The position numbers were made by a program, and so were the translations under genes. Of a stretch of DNA of 64,000 nucleotides, positions 9,784-18,647 are shown piece by piece (the first letter of the stretch is position 1; each line of letters starts with the position of its first letter). The DNA is from Ignavibacteria bacterium UBA2333. Lineage in GTDB: Bacteria > Bacteroidota > Ignavibacteria > Kapaibacteriales > Kapaibacteriaceae. Below the pieces are notes generated by a model that saw only the letters and a program-made list of their open reading frames with translations, was not told the origin of the DNA and did no database searches. Location of the stretch: assembly GCA_002344895.1 (NCBI GenBank), contig DDUR01000024.1, positions 134,902 to 198,901 on the forward strand, given 5' to 3'.

Positions 9784-12360
9784 TCAGCGATAAATCGGTG
9801 TTGATTGTTTTGTTATCTGAAGGTCTCTGAGGATGGACGCATCGGCACTGAAGCGTAAGAAGAATCCACGGTTAAACCCAGATGGAATCCAGTTAAGAGT
9901 GAGAATCCAGCAATCAAGCTTTTTTGAGACATCGATCACCGGATTGTTGATGCCACCGTTTACAAGGTCAAAGGAGCCTGATCCTGTTACACGAAGTGTT
10001 TCCGTAAAGGACAATGATCCGCGTACGGAGAGAAAAAGTGTTGATACACGGCGGTCGGGGGAGGGATTTGTAAGACTGTAGGCGAGGTTCACATCAACTT
10101 CCCACGGTATCAAGACAGGGGACCAACCCGGGTTTCGGTCTCCAAATAGGTCAACATCTTCCTCACGATAGTTCACACGTCGATCAAATCTTGATCGTAA
10201 ATCGTCTGTCGTACTGTCTCGCGCCATCGTATCTGTTTCCGTCCGCGGAGCAAATCGAACACCCTGTGAGGAGAACCGAGATCCTAGGTTGACAGTTGCC
10301 CTCTCCAGCCGAGCGATCCCGCCATTTCCCAAGAGAAACCGGTTAACTGTCCGCCAAGAGGCCGCTCCGGTCTCAGGATTAATTGATTGTACTTGATCGT
10401 AGGCGTTAAAATCAAGGTCGGCGTTAAATGACACGGCATCAAGGACAGGGGATCGAAGCGACATTCGAACCAGTCCGAGATTGAGGGAATCGGCAACGGC
10501 ATTGTAGCTCGAATTCAAACCAACTGTAAGCACTTCAAGGGCTTTGTCGGGTAGAGTATCTTCCTGTCGAACCTTAATTGCAAGTCGGTTGAGTAACTCC
10601 ATACCGATGTTAAACTGTTCTCTATCACTCGCCAATCGACCGGCACCAAACCGTGCATAACGAACTGCCTCGCCCGTATAGGGTGACGTGTACTCACCAT
10701 AGAATCCGAGTGACGTATCTCCCTGATTTGGTACATAACCCAGGGATATCCGTGGTTGAATCGTATGACGAATTGCCGTTACACCAAGCAGATCTGTACG
10801 AACCATTCCATACAGAAACGTTGATGCTGTGACGCTTGCCGAATACGTATACTCTCGGAAAAATCCTTGCTCTCGTTCGTTGCCAATGGTCGAGTCAGGA
10901 TTAACAACACGACGGTATCGTTGGAAGTACCAGTTCTCGGAAAATGTCACCGACGGCTGAATGGTAAAGAACCCTAGTCGCGGAGTAACCGTCAGTTGGG
11001 GTCGATGTTCGATACGGGAATCCTCAGTCACAACGAATGCATCCGTTACGTCAGATCTTGTTCGCGTGTTCGTATAGAGACCGGTTGTACGATAACTCAC
11101 CTGAAGTTCCGAGAGCCACGAATCAGCGTCAACAATTCCTCTGAGAGGTTGAAACACTGGTATAGCATAGGCAATTGAGGGACTTTCAGAGGTATTACCA
11201 TTGATCATGTTCTGATCTCGGACATAACCAGCGTTGAGTGTATGTCCATTATAGAATGTCCGTTGATACGAGATGTTTGAACGAGCATTCTGACGAATAC
11301 GATCGTTGGGATTAATCGACGTGTTCTGGAAAAGACTTGTTGTGGTAAAGAGCACGTCTGCCACGATCTGTTCCGATGGACGCAGTTTGTGTGTATGTCT
11401 GGCGGTAAAACCGAAGTTGAACGCATACGGATCGTTAACATTAAAGCGCGTATACCCAGCACGGATCTCCGTGTTACCGTCAAGGACATCTCGTATACGG
11501 TATGACGTGCGTTGAAAAAGTGTAAAACCTCCTTTTGTTGTCAGATCCGCAGTTAGATCGGCATCGACATAGTCACTAACAGCCCAGTAGTATCCAAGCC
11601 CTTGAAGGAGGACACCACGATCACTCGTTACAACCGGAGCTGGTAACAAAAGACCACTTCGGCGACCACGTTCTGCGCTAACGAACAAGCCCATTGGCAG
11701 GGCAAAGACCGGTATGTCTTCGACATATACAACAAATGGGTCGAGAAATATTTTATCATCAATCACAACCTTCATCTGGGGAGATGAAAAGTAATAATGT
11801 GGTCGTGGATGTGGGCAGGCAGTAAAGCAGCCATCTTCAACGTAGAGAGTATTCTCACTGACCCTCTTAATATTCTTCCCCCAATAGTACCCACCATCAA
11901 CATTTGTCTCACCGAGTGATACCCTGCCTTTACGCGTTTTAAAATTATAGGCAATCACTTCACCGGCATATTCCTCTCCAGCATCGGTGAAGACGGGAAA
12001 CCCTATGAGACGTCCCGATGAATCACGAGCTCCTTCTGCACGCAGCGTTGACTCATTAAAATCCATGACAATGATTTCGGCTTGGAGCCGCTGCTCCCGA
12101 AACTTCACGTCGGACTGTCCACGTAACCGCATTCGACGTGTTCCCACACGAAAGTGAACAGTGTCACGCGCCGAAAACACGACGATCGTATCAATGTCGG
12201 ATGAAGAGGCACGCACCACAACAGAATCAGATGATTGCGGAGGAAGAGAATCCGCAACTCGTGTGGAATCAATTGTTGTGACCTGTGCCGACACACTCAT
12301 CGTCATAATAACGATGAGTGTGGACATGAGTGTCAGGGGGCTCTTCGAATGGGGCTTCAC
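9784..12360 (-). CDS. lptD: LPS-assembly outer membrane protein LptD
   Basis: An 858-residue outer-membrane protein that inserts lipopolysaccharide at the cell surface. After a signal peptide (ending MTMSVSAQ), residues about 55-200 form the OstA/LptA-like beta-jellyroll that receives LPS. The signature EDGCFTACPHPRPHYYF and LPMGLF follows, and the rest is a long beta-barrel with alternating aromatic strands. This is the divergent LptD type found in Bacteroidota. The start ATG overlaps the previous gene by ATGA; the next gene is glmS. The paired Cys in CFTAC is retained, but the C-terminal disulfide partners of the E. coli protein are not obvious. LptE, LptA and LptC are not in the window. 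Confidence 0.9.
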   Translation of the reverse strand: MKPHSKSPLTLMSTLIVIMTMSVSAQVTTIDSTRVADSLPPQSSDSVVVRASSSDIDTIVVFSARDTVHFRVGTRRMRLRGQSDVKFREQRLQAEIIVMDFNESTLRAEGARDSSGRLIGFPVFTDAGEEYAGEVIAYNFKTRKGRVSLGETNVDGGYYWGKNIKRVSENTLYVEDGCFTACPHPRPHYYFSSPQMKVVIDDKIFLDPFVVYVEDIPVFALPMGLFVSAERGRRSGLLLPAPVVTSDRGVLLQGLGYYWAVSDYVDADLTADLTTKGGFTLFQRTSYRIRDVLDGNTEIRAGYTRFNVNDPYAFNFGFTARHTHKLRPSEQIVADVLFTTTSLFQNTSINPNDRIRQNARSNISYQRTFYNGHTLNAGYVRDQNMINGNTSESPSIAYAIPVFQPLRGIVDADSWLSELQVSYRTTGLYTNTRTRSDVTDAFVVTEDSRIEHRPQLTVTPRLGFFTIQPSVTFSENWYFQRYRRVVNPDSTIGNEREQGFFREYTYSASVTASTFLYGMVRTDLLGVTAIRHTIQPRISLGYVPNQGDTSLGFYGEYTSPYTGEAVRYARFGAGRLASDREQFNIGMELLNRLAIKVRQEDTLPDKALEVLTVGLNSSYNAVADSLNLGLVRMSLRSPVLDAVSFNADLDFNAYDQVQSINPETGAASWRTVNRFLLGNGGIARLERATVNLGSRFSSQGVRFAPRTETDTMARDSTTDDLRSRFDRRVNYREEDVDLFGDRNPGWSPVLIPWEVDVNLAYSLTNPSPDRRVSTLFLSVRGSLSFTETLRVTGSGSFDLVNGGINNPVIDVSKKLDCWILTLNWIPSGFNRGFFLRFSADASILRDLQITKQSTPIYR

Positions 12361-13085
12361 CGCGTGGCGACACGCTCAAACGATGGGGGAATGTCGACGA
12401 TCAGTGCCTCGTCGATCGTGCTGTTCACAATTGCCTCGCGAACAGTAATAGACATTGACTGTTTCCTGTCATCAACGGCAATACTCACTCGATGTGCCAC
12501 ATCGATTCCATCAATTGGCTTGTGGTCATCGAACTTTACATCAACAAGAATTGCCCCTTGTGCCCCTTTACGCTGATACTGACGCAATTGTAAGTGTACG
12601 GTATCAACAAGGGCGTACTCCATACCTCCTGACGTATCACGCGCTGCATAGAGGGCGAGTCCATCCGTTCGCGAACCAGAAACAGCAAACCGACGAAGGT
12701 CGCCCGGAAGTCGGCCCGCAACGATGGCAAGCATTTCTTCGACCGTGACATTCATCATCATCATACGACTGAGGTCTGATGTACGAACGTTTCCCGAGGC
12801 TACTTGACGAGTGAGATAGTTTACGACGATAAAGGTATCTCGAGCCGCGTAGAGACGAGCAGCTGTGGTACCAAATGGTCCACCCATGTTCACGCGTGCC
12901 GAGTCTGTGCCCGCAAACGTCGCCGAAAAGGGTAGTCCACTCATTGATACCGACCCGGTAAAGGATGCCGTACCAGTAAGCCGAAGTGTGCTGACGTTGG
13001 CTGAGAGGCGATCAAGGACTGACGGCGTTGAATCGGAAACCGATGCCGCGAGGTAGAGCAGGTATGCCAGAATGTGCGTGTTCAT
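12357..13085 (-). CDS. Exported LolA-like/DUF4292-like protein
   Basis: A 242-residue exported protein. I start it at MNTHILAYLLYLAASVS (13085) because this gives a signal peptide; upstream in-frame codons up to 13298 lack one and run into the divergent gene. The body is beta-rich and pairs early strands such as LRLTGTASFTGSVSMSG with later DVAHRVSIAV strands, a pattern like LolA or DUF4292 lipid-binding folds. I cannot see a lipobox, and the family call is tentative. It is coupled by ATGA to lptD, so a role in envelope lipid handling is a reasonable inference. A GGGGC pair lies at 12553-12569. Confidence 0.8.
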   Translation of the reverse strand: MNTHILAYLLYLAASVSDSTPSVLDRLSANVSTLRLTGTASFTGSVSMSGLPFSATFAGTDSARVNMGGPFGTTAARLYAARDTFIVVNYLTRQVASGNVRTSDLSRMMMMNVTVEEMLAIVAGRLPGDLRRFAVSGSRTDGLALYAARDTSGGMEYALVDTVHLQLRQYQRKGAQGAILVDVKFDDHKPIDGIDVAHRVSIAVDDRKQSMSITVREAIVNSTIDEALIVDIPPSFERVATR

Positions 13086-13197
13086 CCGCGACAAATATCC
13101 AACTTTGTGACGACCCATTCGTCGTGGGGAACCTCGTGACGGTGAACTCTGTTGACCGACACGCCTGAGCACACCATTTTGGCCACCGGAGAAGGAC

Positions 13198-13665
13198 ATG
13201 ATTTTTGTAACGCGCAAAGCGACGTTCTCAGCGGCACATCGATTGTACAATCCAACGTTCACTGATGAACAGAACGAGGCTGTCTTTGACAAGTGCAATA
13301 ATCCGAACGGTCATGGGCATAATTACGTCCTGGAGGTGACCGTGAAGGGCCTACCGGATGCCAAAACAGGATATGTCATCGACCTCAAGCAGCTTAAGGA
13401 CATTCTCAACGTTGTCATCATTGATCGTGTTGACCACAAACACCTGAACTACGACGTTGATTTTCTGCGTGGAATCATTCCGACGGTGGAGAATCTCTGT
13501 GTGATGTTCTGGCGTGAACTCGAGTCACGTTTACCGAGCGGCGAACTCCATCGGATTCGGTTGTACGAATCGGACCAAAATGTGGCGGACTACTACGGTG
13601 CGCCCGTAACGATTCCAACGTATGATCTTTCGTCAGAACGTAGGAACGAACCTAGCTACGTATGA
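13198..13665 (+). CDS. 6-pyruvoyltetrahydropterin synthase-type enzyme
   Basis: A 155-residue T-fold enzyme acting on dihydroneopterin triphosphate. Zinc ligands are His in SAAHRL and the two His in HGHNY; the catalytic Cys is in CNNPNGHGHNY. The Cys-x5-HGH spacing is that of animal-type PTPS for tetrahydrobiopterin, whereas QueD for queuosine has Cys-x3-HGH. The segment VDHKHLNYDV also matches the animal PTPS DHKNLD region. The start is supported by GGAGAAGG just upstream. It overlaps folE by ATGA, so the pair makes the first two pterin steps. QueD remains the conventional automatic name; tetrahydrobiopterin-type activity is inference from the motif. Confidence 0.92.
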   Translation: MIFVTRKATFSAAHRLYNPTFTDEQNEAVFDKCNNPNGHGHNYVLEVTVKGLPDAKTGYVIDLKQLKDILNVVIIDRVDHKHLNYDVDFLRGIIPTVENLCVMFWRELESRLPSGELHRIRLYESDQNVADYYGAPVTIPTYDLSSERRNEPSYV

Positions 13666-14408
13666 TTCATCGCGACAACGACAGTACACGTCCGCACAAT
13701 CGGCCATCCCTTGTTGACCTTGACGACGAAGAGCTAGAGCACCAGTTTCTTCGTCAGGGCTTACCTTATCCGCGCGTAAGTGCTGAAGGGAAACCGCTCT
13801 TTGATGCAAACGGAAACTCCGTGATTTCCGACGAAGAGCGCCAGGAAATGGTCCGCAAACTTGAACAGAAGTTTGCTGAAGTATTCGATGTGTTACGTAT
13901 CGACCGAAACGATCCGAACAGCACCGATTCACCGTTCCGTCTCGCCCGTATGTGGGTGAATGAGCTGTTTGCCGGCAGATTTACACCACCTCCGCGGATC
14001 ACGGTGTTTCCAAACCGGAAACGTGTTGACGAGCTTGTGATTTCCCGTGGTATTAAGGTGATGAGCGTCTGTTCACATCATTGGCAACCAATTAGTGGCA
14101 CATGTGCCATCGGATATGTCCCACGTGACAAGGTGATTGGCTTATCGAAGTTTACGAGAATCGTAGAGTGGTTCTCACGTCGAGGCCAGATACAAGAGGA
14201 ACTCGGTGAACAGATAGCTGACTTCCTGGTTGACCTACTAGACCCCGTGGCACTGGGAGTGGTCATCGACTCGCGTCATTACTGCATGATTGCACGTGGT
14301 GTTGAGGCTCATGACACAGCAACGATGATTACGAGTGTCATGCGTGGTGATCTTGCACATAACAGTGCACTACGCGATGAATTCCTGCGGCTGATCTCAG
14401 ATCGGTAG
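13662..14408 (+). CDS. folE: GTP cyclohydrolase I
   Basis: A 248-residue enzyme converting GTP to 7,8-dihydroneopterin triphosphate, the entry to folate and biopterin pathways. Zinc ligands are Cys137 and His140 in VCSHHW and Cys208 in HYCMIARG. The conserved segments VIGLSKFTRIVEWFSRR and MRG near the C-terminus are present. The N-terminal 60 residues are variable and acidic, longer than in E. coli FolE. Its ATG overlaps the stop of the PTPS-type gene. The downstream RNase HII gene starts 11 bases after the stop, and the run is probably one transcript. Confidence 0.96.
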   Translation: MIHRDNDSTRPHNRPSLVDLDDEELEHQFLRQGLPYPRVSAEGKPLFDANGNSVISDEERQEMVRKLEQKFAEVFDVLRIDRNDPNSTDSPFRLARMWVNELFAGRFTPPPRITVFPNRKRVDELVISRGIKVMSVCSHHWQPISGTCAIGYVPRDKVIGLSKFTRIVEWFSRRGQIQEELGEQIADFLVDLLDPVALGVVIDSRHYCMIARGVEAHDTATMITSVMRGDLAHNSALRDEFLRLISDR

Positions 14409-14418
14409 TTTTGCAGTC

Positions 14419-15024
14419 GTGAAGACTGCAACAACAACCCTTGAGGAAAGCTTCTGGTCGTCAGGACACCTCGTCGCGGGCGTCGACGAAGTGGGCAGGG
14501 GTGCTCTTGCTGGCCCAGTAGTGGCATGCGCTGTTGTGCTTAATCCCGAACGCATCCCGTCAAAGGTTGCAGATTCGAAGTCGCTTTCTGCCGATCAGCG
14601 ACAACAACTTGCAGATCAGATTTTTACAGACTCTCTGGCCGTCTTTGTTGCGCAGCGTGACAACGTGCACATTGACAGGGTGAATATTCTAGAAGCGACG
14701 TTTGACGCGATGTTTGAAGCCATTCGTGGTCTTCGACAGAGGCCGGACCACCTCCTTATTGATGGCAATCGTTTTCGTCAACATCCCATCCCTTCAACAA
14801 CCGTCGTAAGGGGAGACGCTTCGTCTGTTTCTATTGCTGCCGCCAGTATCGTGGCAAAGGTTGTGCGCGATACTTGGATGCGTCAGGAGGCAGAATTGAT
14901 GTGGCCGAAGTACGGGTTTGCGAGGCACGTTGGTTATGGAACGGTGGCTCACCGTAACGCGATTCTTACCCATGGTCCATGTGAGATACATCGCAGGACG
15001 TTTCTGAAGAATATCCTTCCGTGA
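14419..15024 (+). CDS. rnhB: Ribonuclease HII
   Basis: A 201-residue enzyme that removes RNA from RNA-DNA hybrids, including single ribonucleotides and Okazaki primers. The signature GVDEVGRGALAGPVV gives catalytic Asp23 and Glu24; further acidic residues are in LIDGNRF and in RDTWM after the conserved SIAAASIVAKV block. The start is GTG at 14419. The stop overlaps the GTG of the following symporter gene. Length is typical and nothing is missing. Confidence 0.96.
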   Translation: MKTATTTLEESFWSSGHLVAGVDEVGRGALAGPVVACAVVLNPERIPSKVADSKSLSADQRQQLADQIFTDSLAVFVAQRDNVHIDRVNILEATFDAMFEAIRGLRQRPDHLLIDGNRFRQHPIPSTTVVRGDASSVSIAAASIVAKVVRDTWMRQEAELMWPKYGFARHVGYGTVAHRNAILTHGPCEIHRRTFLKNILP

Positions 15025-16352
15025 CGGAACGCTTGACGCTCACGACTGCGGACGTCCTTGTGATCGGTGTGATTCTTCTGATCACGATCTGGATGAGTCA
15101 CCGACGTGCCGCTACGTCATCAGATGCTGTAGACTATCTCCTTGCGGGTAGGACACTTACGTTACCATTCTTTGTCGCTTCGCTTGTAGCTACCTGGTAC
15201 GGTGCTGTACTTGGATCCGGAGAGTTTATCGTCAAAACCGGAATCACAATGATTCTATGTTTTGGCGTTCCATACTATTTAGCTGCAACAGCTTACGCGT
15301 TTTGGCTTGCAAAAAGAATCCATCAAAGTGACGCTTTGTCTGTTCCCGACCAGTTCGCAAAGGCCTATGGACAAAACGGCCGCTTTTGGGCTACGGGAGT
15401 AATGTTCATCGTATCGTCACCGGCAGCTTACCAACTCATGGTTGGTGTTGTGATTTCCTCGGTAACGGGCATAGACCTCTGGTTATCTGTGCTTCTGGGC
15501 ACGGCTCTTTCACTCGTCCTCATTTATCGAGGTGGGCTGCGTTCTGATGTTCGCGCCAACGCTGTACAGATGATTGTCATGTATGGCGGATTTATCGTAC
15601 TTGCCGTGTCGAGTATACAGTCACTTGGGAGTCCGACTGACATGTGGGTTGCGCTTCCAGACACACATAAGGTCTTCCCTGGGACGATCGGATGGGGCGC
15701 TGTCGCGGCGTGGTGGTTTCTTGCATTGCAGACGTTTATCGACCCAAACTTCCACATGCGTGTGGCGGCGGCGGCAACCGTAAGGACGGCACGTCGAGGA
15801 ATTCTGATAAGTGTTGTACTATGGATGGTGTTTGATGGTCTACAGCTCATTACTGGTCTGTATGCCGTTGCGCTCGTATCGGAGTCTCAGGCCCTCAATG
15901 CCTACGTTGTTTTGGCAGAGCGTGTCCTATCACCGGTTTGGAAAGGATTGTTTCTCTCTGGTGTACTCGCAGCTGTCATAAGCACACTCGACGGATACGC
16001 TCTAGCCTCGGCAGCGTTGATTCCAACACGATCAAGGTCAGTTGCTCTTCTTCTGACAACGGGACTTGGTGCTACTGCTGCAATTCTGTTTCCGAGTGTG
16101 GTTGAGCTCTTGTTTGCCGTTGCGAATCTCGCAGTCCCAGCTCTGCTCTTGCCACTTCTGCTGTCATTTACGACCCATGCCCGGCGTATCTCGCACGTTG
16201 GCGTCACCATTTTGATGCCCCTGGTTTCCGTTGTGTTGGCCTATGTTGCACCGCAGTTTGGTGTTCAGACGTGGCCACCAATGATCATCGGCTTGCTGGT
16301 GTCGGCTGTGATTACAACGTTTCAAATACTCCGTCACGACAGGACTGCATGA
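15021..16352 (+). CDS. Sodium:solute symporter family transporter
   Basis: A 443-residue inner-membrane protein with about 12-13 hydrophobic helices and the layout of the sodium-solute symporter (SSS) family: ATWYGAVLGSGEFIVKTG early, then AVQMIVMYGG and the FIDPNFHMRVAAA region in the middle. Substrate cannot be predicted; relatives move sugars, amino acids, vitamins or carboxylates with Na+. The GTG start overlaps the rnhB stop as GTGA and the stop overlaps the next ATG, so it lies in a tight run. It is shorter than many SSS members (about 500 residues), with the C-terminal extra helices reduced. Confidence 0.92.
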   Translation: MTERLTLTTADVLVIGVILLITIWMSHRRAATSSDAVDYLLAGRTLTLPFFVASLVATWYGAVLGSGEFIVKTGITMILCFGVPYYLAATAYAFWLAKRIHQSDALSVPDQFAKAYGQNGRFWATGVMFIVSSPAAYQLMVGVVISSVTGIDLWLSVLLGTALSLVLIYRGGLRSDVRANAVQMIVMYGGFIVLAVSSIQSLGSPTDMWVALPDTHKVFPGTIGWGAVAAWWFLALQTFIDPNFHMRVAAAATVRTARRGILISVVLWMVFDGLQLITGLYAVALVSESQALNAYVVLAERVLSPVWKGLFLSGVLAAVISTLDGYALASAALIPTRSRSVALLLTTGLGATAAILFPSVVELLFAVANLAVPALLLPLLLSFTTHARRISHVGVTILMPLVSVVLAYVAPQFGVQTWPPMIIGLLVSAVITTFQILRHDRTA

Positions 16353-16906
16353 CAAACGAACGAGCATCAGACCGGTTTTGGACGTGGTCTAACGTCATAA
16401 GCTTACTTCGTCTTGTTCTCACCGTACCGATTGTTATCGTTCTGCTTGATAACGATCGCTGGATGGCGTTCTTTTTGTGTTGGTTTGCAGCATTCACTGA
16501 TTGGGCCGATGGTTTTGTGGCTAGGCGAACGGGAACCGTCAGCGAATGGGGAAAGATTGTCGACCCCATTGCTGATAAAGTCCTCGTTGGAGCAATCGTT
16601 ATAGTTCTGCTGTATCAAGAAGCGCTGCCACCGTGGTTCGTTGTTACGGTCATCGTCCGGGACGTTGTGATTGTTGCTGCAAGTGCGTGGTTACGTCGGC
16701 GAACACCCATTATTCCACCGTCCCTTTGGTCAGGAAAGTGGGCTGTGAGCGCAATCGCTGCCACGGGTGTTACTGCCATGGTAGGCTGGACAGACGTCCG
16801 AAACGTCTGTATGATCGCTGCATGCGGTCTAATGGCGGTATCTTTGTATCACTACACACGGCGATTCAATGGGATTCTTCGACAAACTCAAACAGAAAAT
16901 CGGTAG
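16349..16906 (+). CDS. CDP-alcohol phosphatidyltransferase (PgsA-like)
   Basis: A 185-residue membrane enzyme that swaps CMP of CDP-diacylglycerol for an alcohol. The full family motif is present: D-x2-DG-x2-AR-x8-G-x3-D-x3-D, from DWADGFVAR to DPIADK, around residues 48-73. Hydrophobic helices flank it. By size and motif it is most like phosphatidylglycerophosphate synthase, but other alcohols cannot be excluded. The ATG at 16349 overlaps the symporter stop. Its 3' end overlaps the start of ftsY by 38 bases in another frame. Confidence 0.92.
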   Translation: MTNERASDRFWTWSNVISLLRLVLTVPIVIVLLDNDRWMAFFLCWFAAFTDWADGFVARRTGTVSEWGKIVDPIADKVLVGAIVIVLLYQEALPPWFVVTVIVRDVVIVAASAWLRRRTPIIPPSLWSGKWAVSAIAATGVTAMVGWTDVRNVCMIAACGLMAVSLYHYTRRFNGILRQTQTENR

Positions 16907-17873
16907 TGTCGCCGAGGCACTGTCGTTCGACAGGCTCAAAGACGGTCTTGCAAAGACGCGTGATTCTTTTGTCAGCAGACTCAAGAAAGTACTCTTTGCG
17001 GGCCGCAAGATTGATCAGTCTCTTCTCGACGAGATTGAAGAGATCCTTATTACCTCCGATGTCGGCGTCACAACAACGTCGAAGATCATTGGTCGTTTAC
17101 AAGATCGCGTTCGAACGGACAATATTCAGGATGCGTCGCTCATTATCGACGTCCTGAAAGAAGAAATTGCTGCCATGCTTGCTGATTCTCCATCGGCACA
17201 AAATGATGCAACATTTGCCGTTCCATCAACACCACATGTGATCATGGTCATTGGTGTTAATGGTGTTGGCAAAACAACAACTATTGGGAAACTTGCTCAT
17301 AATTATAAAAAGGCAGGACGGTCAGTTCTTATTGGAGCTGCCGATACCTTCCGTGCAGCAGCCAACGAACAACTAGAAGTATGGGCTGAGCGCGCTGGCG
17401 TTGAGATTGTCCAACAACGGCAAGGAGCGGACCCAGCTGCAGTTGCCTACGACACCGTCAACGCTGCTCTTTCGCGTAGTTCTGATGTTGTGATTATCGA
17501 CACGGCTGGCCGTCTTCACAACAAACAAGGCCTTATGCAGGAGCTCGAGAAGATTGGCCGTGTGATGAAGAAACTCAAGTCTGACGCTCCGAATGATGTC
17601 TACCTAGTTCTCGATGCTACAACCGGACAAAACGCAATTCAGCAGGCCCGCGAGTTCACGAAGGTTGCGCCTATCACGGGAATAATCCTAACGAAGCTTG
17701 ATGGGACGGCGAAGGGTGGAGCTGTTATTGCCATCGCTGATGCCCTCGGTATGCCCGTTCGATACATTGGAGTAGGGGAGCGTATTGACGACCTTCAGGT
17801 CTTTGATACGGATGCCTTCGTTGAGGCACTTTTTGAAGATCGTGGTGAAACGCCGGATGGCAGTTCAAACTAA
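16869..17873 (+). CDS. ftsY: Signal recognition particle receptor FtsY
   Basis: A 334-residue GTPase that docks SRP-ribosome complexes at the inner membrane. The N domain (residues about 35-110) is followed by the G domain: G1 GVNGVGKTT at 129-137, the DTFRAAA and DTAGR motifs in the middle, and TKLDGTAKGG near residue 274. The acidic A domain of E. coli FtsY is absent; instead an amphipathic MGFFDKLKQKIG start probably binds membrane. The start lies inside the end of the preceding gene (38-base overlap). Confidence 0.97.
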   Translation: MGFFDKLKQKIGSVAEALSFDRLKDGLAKTRDSFVSRLKKVLFAGRKIDQSLLDEIEEILITSDVGVTTTSKIIGRLQDRVRTDNIQDASLIIDVLKEEIAAMLADSPSAQNDATFAVPSTPHVIMVIGVNGVGKTTTIGKLAHNYKKAGRSVLIGAADTFRAAANEQLEVWAERAGVEIVQQRQGADPAAVAYDTVNAALSRSSDVVIIDTAGRLHNKQGLMQELEKIGRVMKKLKSDAPNDVYLVLDATTGQNAIQQAREFTKVAPITGIILTKLDGTAKGGAVIAIADALGMPVRYIGVGERIDDLQVFDTDAFVEALFEDRGETPDGSSN

Positions 17874-18363
17874 CCGAACGTCAAAACTCACAAAACGATG
17901 GGTGTTTATCATCCTCGTCTTTGCCTCGCTGTTGTATCTCGGCCTTGGCCTCGCGCGTGTCCTCGAAGATGCCAACGCTACCTTTGGTTCGGCTGCACAG
18001 ATTGACAACGCATCGTTGTCAACGATGGTTGTTCACCGAAATTCGTGGACGCCACCACGTGACTCTCAACTACGCCCATTCCAGATCCATACGTTTGAGC
18101 GTATCCTTCGTGCGCTCGACACGATCCCTGCAGACACGACAAACGTCATCTGGATTCGACGGAAAACAATGGCCACCTTGCTGAATGAGCATGGGATGAG
18201 TTTAGAGGAATATCGTTGGGTCCGCAGCGAAGTACAGAACATTCTTCAATCAGACTCGGCTGAGTCATCCATATCCGAGCCTACGCTGTCATCACTCTAT
18301 CGATTGCAGAGAGTACTCCGCCGCGAAGAAGATTCTGAGGCACTTCGGGATACTCTTCGGTGA
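17857..18363 (+). CDS. Small membrane-anchored protein of unknown function
   Basis: A 168-residue protein, not recognised. A basic N-terminus is followed by one membrane helix (WVFIILVFASLLYLGLGLARVL), then a mainly helical, charged domain, likely periplasmic. The ATG at 17857 lies 17 bases inside ftsY, and its own stop overlaps the next start (GTGA). Segments with EEYRWVRSEVQNIL and LYRLQRVLRREED suggest a coiled or helical bundle. The tight coupling to ftsY hints at a membrane job, but no function is claimed. Confidence 0.8.
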   Translation: MAVQTNRTSKLTKRWVFIILVFASLLYLGLGLARVLEDANATFGSAAQIDNASLSTMVVHRNSWTPPRDSQLRPFQIHTFERILRALDTIPADTTNVIWIRRKTMATLLNEHGMSLEEYRWVRSEVQNILQSDSAESSISEPTLSSLYRLQRVLRREEDSEALRDTLR

Positions 18364-18647
18364 TATCGACCGTTTCCAACGTTCTTGTGATCGCTACGGC
18401 AAGTCTAGGACTAACGGCATATGTTTCACATCGGCGATTTGGAGCGTGGTATCATACTCTTTATGCGCTCACTGTTCTATCAATGATTCCTCGGATACTT
18501 CTTTCCCCATCGATGGTCCTTCTGCCGATGATTCTCGGTTTAACGTTACTACCGTTGTATCGCGGTGGCAGTAAAGGTCATGTTTTGTTGGGGATGTGTT
18601 GTTCCGGTGCGGCGGTATTCGATGTTATGGTGTCCGCGCTGACATAA
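18360..18647 (+). CDS. Small hydrophobic membrane protein, unknown
   Basis: A 95-residue protein with about three membrane helices, not recognised. The GTG start overlaps the upstream stop by four bases, so it is probably translated by coupling. Its last 23 bases overlap the convergent SixA-like gene on the other strand. Confidence 0.68.
   Translation: MISTVSNVLVIATASLGLTAYVSHRRFGAWYHTLYALTVLSMIPRILLSPSMVLLPMILGLTLLPLYRGGSKGHVLLGMCCSGAAVFDVMVSALT

Noticed and set aside
12337..12360. GGGGGC and GGGGC near the lptD start as a further motif pair
   Set aside because: The C residues are about 15 bases apart, outside the 9-11 base spacing of the other twelve.
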